A stretch of DNA of 64,000 bases from an uncultured Bacteroidales bacterium. Lineage in GTDB: Bacteria > Bacteroidota > Bacteroidia > Bacteroidales > UBA932. Of the stretch, positions 36,608 to 47,444 are shown one piece after another. How positions within the stretch are numbered: position 1 is the stretch's first letter; the number at the start of each line of letters is the position of its first letter. The stretch lies in assembly GCA_949300335.1 (NCBI GenBank), contig CASGDV010000023.1:62001-126000 (forward strand), written 5' to 3'. Position numbers and translations under genes: made by a program. Under the pieces are notes generated by a model, which was given only the letters and a program-made list of their open reading frames with translations, did not search any database and had not been told where the DNA came from.

Positions 36608-36615
36608 CAAATATA
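36608..36615 (-). promoter_or_regulatory. nhaA promoter -7 box
   Basis: Reads TATATTTG on the minus strand, a full -7 match, 24 bp upstream of the ATG at 36583. Confidence 0.55.
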
Positions 36616-36760
36616 CAATTAATTTTATAAATTTTCTTCAAGTTTTGCCACTTCCGTCAGACGGGACGATTCTCCTGAAAAAACAGTGTCTTCCGATCAT
36701 CATAAAATTTTGCTCCGGACAAAATAATTCCATATCTTAGTAAAATTAAAAAGCGTAGTT

Positions 36761-38968
36761 ATGGATATCGAATCGTCAGTGCTTCATGCAAAACTCAAGG
36801 AGTTTTTTGGTTTTGATACGTTCAAGGGAGATCAGGAAACAGTGATAAAACATCTTATTTCCGGCCGCAATGCTTTTGGACTGATGCCTACCGGCGGAGG
36901 CAAATCATTGTGCTACCAGCTTCCTGCCCTCGTAATGGAAGGCACTGCAATAGTGATATCGCCTTTGATTGCACTCATGAAGAATCAGGTGGATGCGATA
37001 AGGGGGTTCGTTTCAAAAAATGAAGGGATAGCTCATTTCCTTAATTCTTCCTTGTCCAAGACGCAGCTGAACGAAGTGAAGAAGGATTTGCTGGACGGGG
37101 TGACTAAGTTGCTATATGTGGCTCCGGAATCATTGACGAAACCGGAGAACATAGCTTTGCTGAAGGGGGTAAAAATTTCTTTCTACGCCATCGACGAAGC
37201 TCATTGCATTTCCGAGTGGGGACATGATTTCAGACCGGAATACAGACGTATAAAGGAGATAGTGGAGGAAATAGGGAAGGCGCCGATTATAGCGCTTACG
37301 GCTACGGCCACGCCAAAGGTACAGAGCGATATCCAGAAGAATCTCGGCATGATGGATGCGAAGGTCTTCAAATCCTCATTCAACAGGCCTAACCTTTATT
37401 ATGAGGTAAGGGACAAGACCGATCCGAAACGTGACATCATAAAGTTCATAAAACAGAATCCCGGAAAGTCCGGAATCATATATTGCCTGAGCCGCAAAAA
37501 GGTAGAGGAGTTGTCGAAACTCCTGAATGTCAACGGTATAAAGGCGTTGCCGTACCATGCGGGCATGGATGCGCGGACAAGGGCGGAGAATCAGGACAGG
37601 TTTCTCATGGAAGAGGTCGATGTCATTGTTGCCACAATCGCCTTCGGCATGGGTATTGACAAGCCTGATGTCAGATTCGTGATTCATTATGATATACCTA
37701 AAAGTATAGAAGGATATTATCAGGAGACGGGAAGAGCCGGAAGAGACGGGAAGGAGGGGCAGTGCATTGCTTTTTACAGTTACAAGGATATCCAGAAACT
37801 GGAGAAGTTCATGCAGGGCAAGCCTGTGGCCGAGCAGGAAATCGGCAAACAGCTTCTGCTCGAGACAGTGGCTTATGCGGAATCCAACCAGTGCCGCAGG
37901 AAACTGCTGCTGGGATATTTCGGCGAGGATTATGGTAAGGAGAATTGCGGATGTTGTGACAATTGTCTGAATCCGAAACCTCAGTTTGACGGCAAGGAGG
38001 ACATGTGTCTGGTGATAGAACTTGTCAAGTCAATGCCTGAAAGGTTCAAGACCGAGCATCTGGCAAATATTCTGGCCGGCGAGACCAATGCCCTGATAAA
38101 ATCATACAAGCATGACAAACTGGAACTTTTCGGCAGCGGCTCGGCGCATTCTTTCAAATTCTGGTGCAGCGTTATCCATCAGGGTCTGATTCTGCATTTG
38201 CTTGAAAAGGATATCGAGGCATACGGACTGATATCCGTGACCGGGGCGGGAGAGGACTTTTACAAATCTCCATATACAATCATGCTGACTGGTGACAGGG
38301 AGTTCTCTGAAGGAACGGATGACGATGATGATGAGGTTCAGGCCGCAGCTGCCGCCGTAAGGGGAGGCGGAGGAGGAGATACTGTCCTGCTTTCCATGCT
38401 GAAGGACTTGCGCAAGGATATAGCCAGAAAGAACAGGTTGCAGCCGTGGGTGGTGTTCAGCGACTCATCTCTTGAGGATATGTCCATAATGTATCCGGAG
38501 ACGTATGAGGAACTCAAGAATTGTCAGGGCGTGGGAGACGGAAAGGCAAAGAAGTTCGGGAAAGATTTCATCGAACTGATTTCCAGGTATGTTGAGGAGA
38601 ATGACATAGTCAGACCGGATGATTTCGTCGTGAAGTCGGTGGTGAACAAGTCTGCCAACAAGGTGTTCATTATCCAGAGTATAGACAGGAAACAACCTCT
38701 TGACGATATTGCAGCAGCCAAGGGACTTGAAATGGATGAGCTTATGGAGGAAATAGAGGGTATCGTCTATTCGGGGCTCAAACTTGATATCGACTATTAT
38801 ATCAGGCAGACAGTCGATGACGATGTGGTGGAGGATATCTACGATTATTTTCTGAATGATGCGGAATCGGATTCTCTGGAAGCGGCCACGGAGGAACTCG
38901 GGCCTGATTATGACGAGTACGAGGTCAGGCTTGTAAGGCTGAAGTTCCTGTGTGAGGTGGCGAACTAG
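36761..38968 (+). CDS. recQ: ATP-dependent DNA helicase RecQ
   Basis: 735 residues, longer than E. coli RecQ (about 610). Walker A is in MPTGGGKSLCYQLPA, the DEAH box in FYAIDEAHCISEWGHDFRPEY, motif VI in YYQETGRAGRDG. The zinc cysteines of the RQC region are in QCRRK and CGCCDNC, then a winged helix, then an Asp- and Ala/Gly-rich linker (about 515-545), and an HRDC domain with YEELKNCQGVGDGKAKKFG. A further C-terminal region of about 110 residues resembles a second helix-rich module. It unwinds DNA with 3'-5' polarity in repair and restarts forks. Convergent with the PHP gene. Confidence 0.96.
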   Translation: MDIESSVLHAKLKEFFGFDTFKGDQETVIKHLISGRNAFGLMPTGGGKSLCYQLPALVMEGTAIVISPLIALMKNQVDAIRGFVSKNEGIAHFLNSSLSKTQLNEVKKDLLDGVTKLLYVAPESLTKPENIALLKGVKISFYAIDEAHCISEWGHDFRPEYRRIKEIVEEIGKAPIIALTATATPKVQSDIQKNLGMMDAKVFKSSFNRPNLYYEVRDKTDPKRDIIKFIKQNPGKSGIIYCLSRKKVEELSKLLNVNGIKALPYHAGMDARTRAENQDRFLMEEVDVIVATIAFGMGIDKPDVRFVIHYDIPKSIEGYYQETGRAGRDGKEGQCIAFYSYKDIQKLEKFMQGKPVAEQEIGKQLLLETVAYAESNQCRRKLLLGYFGEDYGKENCGCCDNCLNPKPQFDGKEDMCLVIELVKSMPERFKTEHLANILAGETNALIKSYKHDKLELFGSGSAHSFKFWCSVIHQGLILHLLEKDIEAYGLISVTGAGEDFYKSPYTIMLTGDREFSEGTDDDDDEVQAAAAAVRGGGGGDTVLLSMLKDLRKDIARKNRLQPWVVFSDSSLEDMSIMYPETYEELKNCQGVGDGKAKKFGKDFIELISRYVEENDIVRPDDFVVKSVVNKSANKVFIIQSIDRKQPLDDIAAAKGLEMDELMEEIEGIVYSGLKLDIDYYIRQTVDDDVVEDIYDYFLNDAESDSLEAATEELGPDYDEYEVRLVRLKFLCEVAN

Positions 38969-38991
38969 GAAAACCGGGGCCTGCTTCAATC

Positions 38992-39819
38992 TTATCTCAT
39001 CGGACTTTGTATGAGCTTGCGGCCTTCATAGTGCGCCAGATATTTGAAACCAAGGTTTTTAAGCATTTCCATATGTTGTCCGAAGTTTTCTCCGACCCTG
39101 CCGGGGTCATGGGAGTCTGAACCGAGGCTCAATATTTCTCCTCCCATTTCCCTGTATCTCTTCAGGATTCCCGTATCAAGGACAGTCAGTCTTCCGTTAT
39201 GTTCCTGATATGTCTTCGTGTTTATTTCCAGGGCCTTGCCTTCTTCTATGAGAAACTTGAATATTTCATCGAAGATGTCAGAAAAGTACCTGTATTGCAT
39301 GCTGTTCTCCGGATAGCCTGCATATCTTACGATGTAGTCGAAATGGCCCATTATGTCGAAATCTCCGAGCCATTTCATTTCGGTATATAATGTTTCGAGA
39401 TAATGTCCGTAAGCCTCTTTCCAGTCTTTGTCCCTGTAATAGCTGCCGTAATACGGATCCGTGTCATCGATGTAATGCACGGAAGCTATAATCTGGTCGA
39501 AATGATTTATTGACAGTATCCTGCGTATTTCCTGACGACATTTGGAATGAAGTCCTATTTCTATGCCTTTGAGTATCGGATAACCGGTGTCGAGAATGGT
39601 TTCCGTTATTTCCTTCTGCTGTTTTTCAATGTCGAATGTTTCTGGCACAAGGTGTTCGAAGTCTGCTTTCATAGGCGGAACATATGCGTCATAGTGGTCG
39701 GTAAAGCATATTCCTGTCAGACCTTTCCCTGCGGCTGCTTCCGCAGAGAGACGTATTGTCGTTCTTTTCCCGTCAAATGAGAACTGACTGTGGTTGTGGT
39801 TGTCGAAAATTCCTTCCAT
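38992..39819 (-). CDS. PHP domain phosphoesterase, histidinol-phosphatase-like
   Basis: 275 residues of a PHP-family metal hydrolase. Metal ligands are seen in DNHNHSQFSFDG (His8, His10), FTDHYDAY (Asp-His), GIEIGLHSKC, the repeated histidines in ASVHYID and MGHFDYIVR, and the terminal SLGSDSHDPGRVG. The closest well-known group is the HisJ/YcdX-like histidinol phosphatases, but no his genes are nearby, so another phosphoester may be the substrate. It starts 1 bp after the fhs stop codon and is almost certainly cotranscribed with it. Confidence 0.85.
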   Translation of the reverse strand: MEGIFDNHNHSQFSFDGKRTTIRLSAEAAAGKGLTGICFTDHYDAYVPPMKADFEHLVPETFDIEKQQKEITETILDTGYPILKGIEIGLHSKCRQEIRRILSINHFDQIIASVHYIDDTDPYYGSYYRDKDWKEAYGHYLETLYTEMKWLGDFDIMGHFDYIVRYAGYPENSMQYRYFSDIFDEIFKFLIEEGKALEINTKTYQEHNGRLTVLDTGILKRYREMGGEILSLGSDSHDPGRVGENFGQHMEMLKNLGFKYLAHYEGRKLIQSPMR

Positions 39820-39820
39820 A

Positions 39821-41500
39821 TCAGCTCAAACCTTCTATTTCTCCGTTGACAAGATCGATTCTGAGAGCCTGCGGAGATGACGGCAGTCCTGGCATCCGTA
39901 TTATCTCCCCGGCAATTGCAACTATCATTTCGGCGCCTGCATTGAGGCTGATATCCTTGATGTCGAAATTGAATCCTTCCGGAGCCCCATATTTGGTCGG
40001 ATCCTGGGAAAATGAATATTGTGTCTTGGCAATGCATACCGGAAAATCCGACATGCCCCAGGAGTTTATCATTTCAATCTTTTTCCTTGCCGTCTTGCTG
40101 AATGTGACGTTTTTCGCTCCGTATATCTTTCTGGCGACGCATTCTATTTTCGATTCAATGCTCTGGTCGTCGGAATATGTGAACCTGAGGTCTCCCGACG
40201 GAGTGCCTTCTATCGTTTTTACTACAAGTTCCGCAAGTTCTTCCGCTCCTTTGCCTCCTTCCGTATATGCGTTGTTGAGGGCAAAAGCAACACCCAGTTC
40301 CCTGCAGTGTTCCCTGACGAGTGAGATTTCTTCTTCCGTATCTGTGGAGAATTTGTTGAAGCAGACCACGACAGTCTGGCCGAATGATTTCAGATTGCCG
40401 ATATGTCTGTCCAGATTTGAAAATCCTCTTTTGATTCCTTCAGCATCCGGATATTTGATTTTGTCGAGAGGAACCAGTCCGTGCATCTTCAGACCCTGCA
40501 GAGTCGCAACCAGAATTGTCAAATCCGGTTTCAGACCGCTTTTCCTGCATTTGATATTCATGAATTTCTCGGCTCCGAGGTCGGCTCCGAATCCGGCTTC
40601 AGTGATGACATAGTCTCCGAAGGTCATTGCCGCCTTGGTTGCTATTATCGAGTTGCAGCCATGGGCTATGTTTGCAAAAGGTCCTCCATGTACGAATGCC
40701 GGGGTACCTTCGGTTGTCTGTACCAGATTCGGGTTTATTGCATCCTTGAGAAGGACGGTTATTGCTCCTGCAACTCCAAGGTCCTTGACTGTGAACGGTT
40801 TGTCGTCCTGAGTAATGCCGAGAACGATGTTCTCGATGCGTCGTCTCAGATCTTCCAAGTCAGTTGCGAGGCATAGTATCGCCATGATTTCCGATGCAGG
40901 GGTAATATCGAATCCCGATTCGGAAGTCAGGCCGTTGCTCCTTGGACCGAGTCCTGTGACGATACTCCTGAGTGATCTGTCGTTGACGTCGAGCACTCTT
41001 TTCCAGAGAACCTCCTTGAGCGTGAATCCGTCTTTCTGATGCTGGTACAGATAGTTGTCAAGCAGGGCGGATATCATGTTGTGGGCACTAGTGATTGCAT
41101 GGAAGTCTCCTGTGAAGTGAAGATTGATCTTGTCCATCGGCATTATCTGGGCATATCCGCCTCCCGCAGCTCCTCCTTTCAGTCCGAAACACGGGCCGAG
41201 CGAAGGTTCGCGCAATGCTACAATGGCTTTCTTTCCGATTCTGTTCATGCCCAGAGCGAGTCCTATCGATACTGTCGTCTTGCCTATTCCTGCTTTTGTG
41301 GCCGTTATCGCTGTGACGAGGATGAGTTTGCAGTTCTTTACCTTTTCTTCGTCGATGCAGCCGGCCGGAACCTTGGCCATGTATTTACCGTAGAGTTCTA
41401 TTTCATCTCCGTCGATATCGATGTCTTTTGCGACATCCTTGATTTCTCTCATTCTGATGCTGCGGGCAATTTCAATGTCGGATATCATATCTTGATTCAT
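39821..41500 (-). CDS. fhs: Formate--tetrahydrofolate ligase
   Basis: 559 residues from the ATG at 41500; an in-frame TTG at 41530 is disfavoured because it lies just upstream of where the RNA should begin. The enzyme makes 10-formyltetrahydrofolate from formate, ATP and tetrahydrofolate for one-carbon supply. The P-loop is in [18 protein letters not shown], followed by [20 protein letters not shown] and [16 protein letters not shown], all diagnostic. It is followed directly by the PHP gene. Its upstream region is shared with the divergent DUF308/dnaG unit. Confidence 0.97.
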   Translation of the reverse strand: MNQDMISDIEIARSIRMREIKDVAKDIDIDGDEIELYGKYMAKVPAGCIDEEKVKNCKLILVTAITATKAGIGKTTVSIGLALGMNRIGKKAIVALREPSLGPCFGLKGGAAGGGYAQIMPMDKINLHFTGDFHAITSAHNMISALLDNYLYQHQKDGFTLKEVLWKRVLDVNDRSLRSIVTGLGPRSNGLTSESGFDITPASEIMAILCLATDLEDLRRRIENIVLGITQDDKPFTVKDLGVAGAITVLLKDAINPNLVQTTEGTPAFVHGGPFANIAHGCNSIIATKAAMTFGDYVITEAGFGADLGAEKFMNIKCRKSGLKPDLTILVATLQGLKMHGLVPLDKIKYPDAEGIKRGFSNLDRHIGNLKSFGQTVVVCFNKFSTDTEEEISLVREHCRELGVAFALNNAYTEGGKGAEELAELVVKTIEGTPSGDLRFTYSDDQSIESKIECVARKIYGAKNVTFSKTARKKIEMINSWGMSDFPVCIAKTQYSFSQDPTKYGAPEGFNFDIKDISLNAGAEMIVAIAGEIIRMPGLPSSPQALRIDLVNGEIEGLS

Positions 41501-41539
41501 TAATAAGGAAAGTGACCGCGAAATTAGCAATTTTTTTGC

Positions 41540-41547
41540 TATTTTTG
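41540..41547 (+). promoter_or_regulatory. Promoter -7 box of the DUF308-dnaG unit
   Basis: TATTTTTG, a full -7 match, 42 bp before the DUF308 ATG. No clear -33 element. Confidence 0.45.
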
Positions 41548-41589
41548 CGGATTATGTAATTCTATTGTGGAACTAATCGTACAACAGTT

Positions 41590-42207
41590 ATGATAACTTT
41601 CGGTTTCAAGACAAAATATGGCGGGCTGCTGAGGGCGGTCTTTTCAATCGGTATAGGTCTGCTCATGGTTATTTTGCCGCAGACATCCCTTTTCATAGTC
41701 GTGAAATTCATTGCGGCATTCCTTATCGCTTCCGGAATAGTTTCGCTGATTGTCGGCATTAGGAACAGGATTAATGGCAATCTTCCGCTGATGGCTTTCA
41801 ATGCAGTCGTAGATATGGTGTTGGGTATATTGCTCTTCATGTATCCGGGCTTTGCCGTCGATTTCCTGATGGTGATAATCGGAGCCGGGCTTCTGCTTCT
41901 CGGCATTTTCCAGCTTGCCGCTCTGTTCAGTGCCAGAAATTTCGTCGTTGTCGGACCTTTTGGGTATATCCTTCCGGTACTTACGGCAGTCGGAGGACTG
42001 GTTATCCTTCTGAAGCCATTCGGAATAGCTTCCGCAATTACTGTCATTGCTGGAATAGCTCTTGTCGTATACGGAATCTCCGAACTGTTCGCATCATGGA
42101 AGATGAGAAAGGCGATGCAGGAGTACGAGGTGAAATTCGAGAAGAAACATTCCGATTTTGAAAATGCAAAGGATGTGGAGTTCCACAAGGTGGATGATAA
42201 CGACTGA
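41590..42207 (+). CDS. DUF308/HdeD-like inner-membrane protein
   Basis: 205 residues with about six membrane helices arranged as three hairpins, typical of the HdeD/DUF308 family (GIGLLMVILPQTSLFIVV; VVDMVLGILLFMYPGFAV; ITVIAGIALVVYGISEL). The C-terminal 35 residues are charged and cytoplasmic. In E. coli HdeD is linked to acid resistance; the role here is unknown. Its stop codon overlaps the dnaG start (TGATG), so the two are translationally coupled, although no functional link is evident. Confidence 0.85.
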   Translation: MITFGFKTKYGGLLRAVFSIGIGLLMVILPQTSLFIVVKFIAAFLIASGIVSLIVGIRNRINGNLPLMAFNAVVDMVLGILLFMYPGFAVDFLMVIIGAGLLLLGIFQLAALFSARNFVVVGPFGYILPVLTAVGGLVILLKPFGIASAITVIAGIALVVYGISELFASWKMRKAMQEYEVKFEKKHSDFENAKDVEFHKVDDND

Positions 42208-44186
42208 TGCCGATGATTCCGAAGGAAACGGTTGACAGGGTTCTGGATGCTACACAGATTGAAGATGTGATAGGGGATTTTGTCTCGTTGAAGAGAAGGG
42301 GGGCCAATTATATGGCTTGCTGTCCTTTTCATAATGAGAAAACCCCCTCTTTTTCGGTATCTCCCTCAAAGGGGATATACAAATGTTTCGGATGCGGCAA
42401 ATCAGGTACTGCGGTGGGGTTTCTGATGGAATACGAGTCGCTTTCATATACGGATGCGATAAAGTATCTCGCAAAAAAATATCATATAGAAGTAGTAGAG
42501 AAAGAGGAAACGGCCGAGGAAATTGCTAGGAGACAGAAAAATGAAAGCCTGTTCCTTGTGTCGGAGTATGCAGTGAAGTTTTTTTCTTCGGCTTTGTCCG
42601 ACGGGGAAGGACGTTCATTGGGATGGGCATATCTCAAATCCAGGGGGCTGGAGGATGAGACTATCAGACATTTCCAACTGGGATGGGCGTCTTCTTCCAG
42701 AACGGCGCTTTCCGAAGCGGCAAGGGCAGCCGGTTACAAGGAAGAATATCTGATTGATTCCGGACTGTGCTACAGGAAGAATGACGGGAGACTCAATGAC
42801 AGGTTTTATGAGAGGGTGATGTTTCCTGTACACTCGCCGAGCGGTCGCGTTATAGCGTTCGGAGGCAGAACATTGAAATCCGACAAGACGGTGGCCAAAT
42901 ATGTGAATTCCCCCGAGACGGAAATATATGTGAAGAGCCGGTCTCTCTACGGTATATATTTCGCCAAAAACGGAATAACGAGAAAGGATAAATGCATTCT
43001 CGTCGAGGGCTATCTGGATGTGATATCCATGCATCAGCTGGGTATCACGAATGTAGTCGCTTCGAGCGGGACGTCGCTTACTGTAGAGCAGGTGCGGCTC
43101 ATAAAGAAGTTCACGACGAACATAACGATAATATATGACGGAGATTCTGCGGGAATACATGCTGCTTTGAGGGGTATTTCCATTGTTCTGAAGGAAGGGA
43201 TGAACGTCAGAATCGTCCTGCTTCCCGACGGTGACGACCCTGATTCGTTTTGCAGAAAACATACTCTGGAAGAGGTAGAGTCTTTCATTTCCGCAAATGA
43301 GCGCGATTTCATTAGTTTCAAGTCCGATATGCTTATGGCAGAGGCCGGGAACGATCCCATCAGAAAGGCAGAGGTGATAAATGATATTGCAGATACTGTG
43401 GCCATGATACCTGATGCAATAAAGCGCTCGGTATATGTCGGAAATGTGGGAAAGAAGTTTGCGCTGGAACAGGATATACTTTTTTCCAGGATTACGGCTA
43501 CCAGAAAGGATATGCTTCTTGCCGACAGAAAGCAGTCGGACAGGCAGTCCCAGTCGGACAGAACAGGAGGAAATACCGTTTCTGAAAATGAGGTGCTTCA
43601 CCGGGAAAGCCCCGATGCAGGAACTCCGGGGATTGAGGATGCGCTGCTGGCTCCTTGCGAGAGGGAACTGCTCGGTTTCATTCTCGAATACGGAAGGGAG
43701 CCGCTTGCGTTTCCGGAGGATTCTGAGTTTTTTTCAGATCCGCAGTATACGGTTGCCGAGTTTATCGATGCATCGTTGTCTGAGGATGATGCGTCATTTG
43801 CGAATACCGTGTACAGGAAGATATATGAACTTTATTTCGAAATGTATGACAATGGTATGACTTCGGCCCAGATTTGCCAGAGGCTTATGAGCAGTACCGA
43901 CGAAGAGGTTGTTGCCGTCGTATCGGATCTGCTTATAGAAAAATATGACATTACCGTGGAAGACTACAGGAAGTCGCTGACGTCCGAGCAGACTATACTT
44001 GTCAAGTTTGTGCCCAGGGCCGTGCTGGCTTACCAGCTTAAGAAACTCGACAGGATGCTCAAGGAACAGACTGCCTTGCTGAATGAAAGTCCGATGAACG
44101 GGGATGAGGTCTTGGGCATTCTTGAGAAGGTTAACAACCTGAACAAGGCGAGGAACATGATAAATAACAAATTGGGAAGAATTTGA
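42207..44186 (+). CDS. dnaG: DNA primase
   Basis: 659 residues. The N-terminal CHC2 zinc ribbon has Cys39, His42, Cys60 and Cys63 ([22 protein letters not shown]). The catalytic core holds [19 protein letters not shown], and the TOPRIM motifs are in [15 protein letters not shown] and [11 protein letters not shown]. The C-terminal third is a DnaB-binding helical domain. It makes the RNA primers for replication. A second possible start is Met3. It overlaps the DUF308 stop codon and is followed 13 bp later by metG. Confidence 0.97.
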   Translation: MPMIPKETVDRVLDATQIEDVIGDFVSLKRRGANYMACCPFHNEKTPSFSVSPSKGIYKCFGCGKSGTAVGFLMEYESLSYTDAIKYLAKKYHIEVVEKEETAEEIARRQKNESLFLVSEYAVKFFSSALSDGEGRSLGWAYLKSRGLEDETIRHFQLGWASSSRTALSEAARAAGYKEEYLIDSGLCYRKNDGRLNDRFYERVMFPVHSPSGRVIAFGGRTLKSDKTVAKYVNSPETEIYVKSRSLYGIYFAKNGITRKDKCILVEGYLDVISMHQLGITNVVASSGTSLTVEQVRLIKKFTTNITIIYDGDSAGIHAALRGISIVLKEGMNVRIVLLPDGDDPDSFCRKHTLEEVESFISANERDFISFKSDMLMAEAGNDPIRKAEVINDIADTVAMIPDAIKRSVYVGNVGKKFALEQDILFSRITATRKDMLLADRKQSDRQSQSDRTGGNTVSENEVLHRESPDAGTPGIEDALLAPCERELLGFILEYGREPLAFPEDSEFFSDPQYTVAEFIDASLSEDDASFANTVYRKIYELYFEMYDNGMTSAQICQRLMSSTDEEVVAVVSDLLIEKYDITVEDYRKSLTSEQTILVKFVPRAVLAYQLKKLDRMLKEQTALLNESPMNGDEVLGILEKVNNLNKARNMINNKLGRI

Positions 44187-44199
44187 AAAACATGATAAT

Positions 44200-46362
44200 A
44201 TGAAGAATTTTGAACGTACTCTTGTAACATGTGCGCTGCCTTATGCCAACGGGCCGGTGCATATCGGACATCTGGCCGGTGTATATGTTCCGGCCGATAT
44301 ATATGTCAGGTATCTGAGGATGAGGGGGAAAGATGTGTTGTATGTCTGCGGTTCGGATGAACATGGAGTTCCAATTACCATAAAGGCCAAAAAGGAAGGT
44401 TGTACTCCGCAGGATATTGTAGACCGTTATCATAAGATTATCAAGGATTCCTTTTCAGGTCTCGGAATAAACTTTGATATCTATTCGCGTACTTCATCCG
44501 ACACTCATGCAAAGAATGCGTCCGAATTTTTCCGGAAACTTTATGATGAGGGCAAGTTTGTCGAGAAGGAGAGCGAGCAATATTTTGATGTTGAGGCCAA
44601 TACTTTTCTGGCTGACAGATATATCGTTGGAACATGTCCGAAATGCGGTGCACAGGGGGCCTATGGAGATCAGTGTGAAAAATGCGGAAGTACTTTGAGC
44701 CCGGATGAGCTGATAGATCCGAAGTCTGCTCTCAGCGGAAGCAAGCCGGTCAAGAAGAAGACTAAACACTGGTATCTTCCGTTGGATAAATATGAACCGT
44801 GGCTGAAAGAATGGATACTTGACGGACATAAGGAATGGAGGACAAATGTCTACGGACAATGCAAGAGCTGGCTGGACGGCGGATTGCAGCCGAGAGCGGT
44901 CAGCCGTGACCTGGAATGGGGCGTACCGGTGCCGGTGGAAGGCGCGGAAGGTAAGGTCCTGTATGTCTGGTTTGATGCTCCGATCGGATATATATCCAAT
45001 ACAATGGAACTTCTTCCGGATTCCTGGGAAAAGTGGTGGAAAAGCGATGATACCAAGCTTGTGCATTTCATAGGAAAAGACAATATTGTATTCCATTGCA
45101 TAGTTTTCCCGTCCATGCTGAAGGCATACGGCGACTACATACTTCCGGACAATGTGCCGGCCAATGAATTTCTGAATCTCGAAGGGGACAAGATATCGAC
45201 TTCAAGAGGTTGGGCCGTTTGGCTTCAGGATTATCTGAAAGATTTTCCGGGCCAGGAGGATGTCCTCCGGTATGTGCTTTGTGCAAATGCGCCCGAGACG
45301 AAGGACAACGATTTTTCATGGAAGGATTTTCAGGCAAGGAACAACAGCGAGCTGGTTGCAATCTTCGGAAATTTCGTGAACAGGGCTGCAGTGCTTACGC
45401 ACAAATATTTCGACGGAAAGGTTCCGGCCGATGCCAGACCGGAGCGGATAGACGAGGAGACTTTGGCCCAGATATTACCGATAAAGGCTTCAATGGAACA
45501 TTTTCTTGAAAATTACAAGTTCAGGGAGGCTCTCAAGGAAGCCATGAACATTGCCAGAATCGGCAACAAGTATCTGACCGATACCGAACCGTGGAAAGTG
45601 GCAAAGACAGATATGGAAAGGACAGCTTCCATATTGAACGTATCTCTGCAGATATGTGCGGACCTGGCAATAGCGTTCGAGCCTTTCCTTCCTTTCTCTG
45701 CAGAGAAGCTGCGCAAGATATTGAATGTAGGCATCTGTGCCGGGAAGGATTACAGGGCAGGCGAGAACGGTGTTTCTTCGGATAATCTTTATAAGGCAGG
45801 AGACGGTGCCGCTTTGCATACCTGTATTTCGAACGAGGGATATGAAACGGTACTTTCATGGGAGGATCTCGGAAAGAAAAGCATTCTGCCGGAAGGCCAC
45901 CGGCTTTCGGCGGCGGAACTGCTGTTCAGCAAGATAGAAGATGATGTGATTGATGCACAGATTTCCCGTCTTGAAGAAATACGCAGAAAAATGGAGGCAT
46001 CTGCAGCTTCCGTTGCTGCGGCCGCTCCGCAAAAGGCGGAATGCTCTTTCGAAGATTTCGAGAAGATGGATATCAGGACGGCAACTGTCAAGGAAGCGGA
46101 GAGGGTTCCGAAGACCGACAAACTTCTGAAACTGACTATAGATACGGGGCTGGATATCAGGACCATTGTTTCAGGTATCGCAGAATATTATTCTCCGGAG
46201 GATATGCTCGGGAAGCAGATATGCATCCTTGCCAATCTTGCACCGAGGAAAATAAGGGGAATCGAATCAAAGGGTATGATACTCATGGCCAGACAGCAGG
46301 ATGGCAAGATGCGTTTCATCACTCCTCAGGAGGTCTTGTCGAACGGTTCGGAAATAGGTTAG
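44200..46362 (+). CDS. metG: Methionine--tRNA ligase
   Basis: 720 residues, the long form. The HIGH motif appears as [13 protein letters not shown], the KMSKS loop as GDKISTSRG, and the zinc knuckle as [20 protein letters not shown]-terminal EMAP-II/Trbp-like tRNA-binding domain starts near residue 620 ([36 protein letters not shown]), after an Ala-rich linker; it also promotes dimerisation in this family. It charges initiator and elongator methionine tRNAs. It lies 13 bp after dnaG and 3 bp before murB in a long plus-strand run. Confidence 0.97.
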   Translation: MKNFERTLVTCALPYANGPVHIGHLAGVYVPADIYVRYLRMRGKDVLYVCGSDEHGVPITIKAKKEGCTPQDIVDRYHKIIKDSFSGLGINFDIYSRTSSDTHAKNASEFFRKLYDEGKFVEKESEQYFDVEANTFLADRYIVGTCPKCGAQGAYGDQCEKCGSTLSPDELIDPKSALSGSKPVKKKTKHWYLPLDKYEPWLKEWILDGHKEWRTNVYGQCKSWLDGGLQPRAVSRDLEWGVPVPVEGAEGKVLYVWFDAPIGYISNTMELLPDSWEKWWKSDDTKLVHFIGKDNIVFHCIVFPSMLKAYGDYILPDNVPANEFLNLEGDKISTSRGWAVWLQDYLKDFPGQEDVLRYVLCANAPETKDNDFSWKDFQARNNSELVAIFGNFVNRAAVLTHKYFDGKVPADARPERIDEETLAQILPIKASMEHFLENYKFREALKEAMNIARIGNKYLTDTEPWKVAKTDMERTASILNVSLQICADLAIAFEPFLPFSAEKLRKILNVGICAGKDYRAGENGVSSDNLYKAGDGAALHTCISNEGYETVLSWEDLGKKSILPEGHRLSAAELLFSKIEDDVIDAQISRLEEIRRKMEASAASVAAAAPQKAECSFEDFEKMDIRTATVKEAERVPKTDKLLKLTIDTGLDIRTIVSGIAEYYSPEDMLGKQICILANLAPRKIRGIESKGMILMARQQDGKMRFITPQEVLSNGSEIG

Positions 46363-46365
46363 GTT

Positions 46366-47436
46366 ATGCTGGACATATCATATCACAGATCTCTGGCTTC
46401 GATGAATACGTTCAGGATAGATGTTTCCTGCGCATGTCTCGTCGAATATGATTCCATTGCCGATCTTCTGGAACTCGAAACGGAAACGCTTCCAAAACCG
46501 ATAATGCATATCGGCAGAGGAAGCAATCTTCTGTTTACCGATGATTTCAGGGGGACCGTCGTGCATTCCTGCATAGATTTAATGGAAATACTTGACCGCA
46601 ATGTGAGGATATATGCAGATTGCAGCCGTGATTATGGCGAGGTATTCGGTGAAGACGATGTTCTCGTATCGGCCGGAGCCGGTACAGTATTCGATGAATT
46701 GTGTGCGTGGACGGCCGGAATGGGATTGTGGGGACTTGAAAATCTCTCTCTGATACCTGGAGAGGTCGGAGCCGCAGCTGTCCAGAATATAGGTGCCTAC
46801 GGAGTTGAAGTCGGAGATATCGTGAGATATGTGTATTGTTATGACTTGCTTGAAGAAGAAATAGTAAGATTTGACAAGAAGATTTTGGCTTATTCCTACA
46901 GGGATTCCGTGTTTAAGCATGAGGGATTCAAGGGAAGGTATTTTGTCACGCATGTGGTGCTGAAATTATCGCGCAGTTATCGTCCTCAGCTTGATTACGG
47001 CCATGTGAGGAAAGCTGTGGAGGAGACAGGCAAGCCGGTGACTCCGGATCTGGTCAGGTCCGTCATAATCGGGATACGCAAGGATAAGCTGCCGGATCCT
47101 CTTGAAATAGGAAATGCCGGCAGCTTTTTCAAGAATCCGGTGGTGTCTGAAGAGGTTTTCGAAAACATAAGGAAAAAGTACGGTGCCGATGTGCCGGGAT
47201 TCCATCTGGATGACGGCCGGGTAAAGGTGCCTGCGGCCTGGCTCATTGAAAAATGCGGCTGGAAGGGAAAGAAATCAGGAAATGTAGGAGTTTATGATAA
47301 ACAGCCGCTGGTGATAGTGAATATTACCGGAAAAGCATTTCCGGAAGAAATCATTTCACTGGAACGCAGGATTACCGAATCTGTAAGAAAGGAATTTTCC
47401 ATAATATTGGAGCCGGAAGTCGAACATATTTATTGA
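46366..47436 (+). CDS. murB: UDP-N-acetylenolpyruvoylglucosamine reductase
   Basis: 356 residues of the E. coli-like type I MurB. FAD-binding signatures are HIGRGSNLLFTDDFRG and GLWGLENLSLIPGEVGAAAVQNIGAYG. The proton-donor serine is in NAGSFFKNP and the late glutamate in LEPEVEHIY. It reduces enolpyruvyl-UDP-GlcNAc with NADPH to UDP-MurNAc. murA, the enzyme for the previous step, starts 8 bp after it, so both committed steps of peptidoglycan precursor synthesis are encoded together. Confidence 0.95.
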   Translation: MLDISYHRSLASMNTFRIDVSCACLVEYDSIADLLELETETLPKPIMHIGRGSNLLFTDDFRGTVVHSCIDLMEILDRNVRIYADCSRDYGEVFGEDDVLVSAGAGTVFDELCAWTAGMGLWGLENLSLIPGEVGAAAVQNIGAYGVEVGDIVRYVYCYDLLEEEIVRFDKKILAYSYRDSVFKHEGFKGRYFVTHVVLKLSRSYRPQLDYGHVRKAVEETGKPVTPDLVRSVIIGIRKDKLPDPLEIGNAGSFFKNPVVSEEVFENIRKKYGADVPGFHLDDGRVKVPAAWLIEKCGWKGKKSGNVGVYDKQPLVIVNITGKAFPEEIISLERRITESVRKEFSIILEPEVEHIY

Positions 47437-47444
47437 TATCTGAA

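Noticed and set aside
38300..38380. Asp-rich and Ala/Gly-rich linker in RecQ as a separate system or frameshift scar
   Set aside because: Reading frame stays open and the HRDC domain follows normally; such linkers between RQC and HRDC vary widely.
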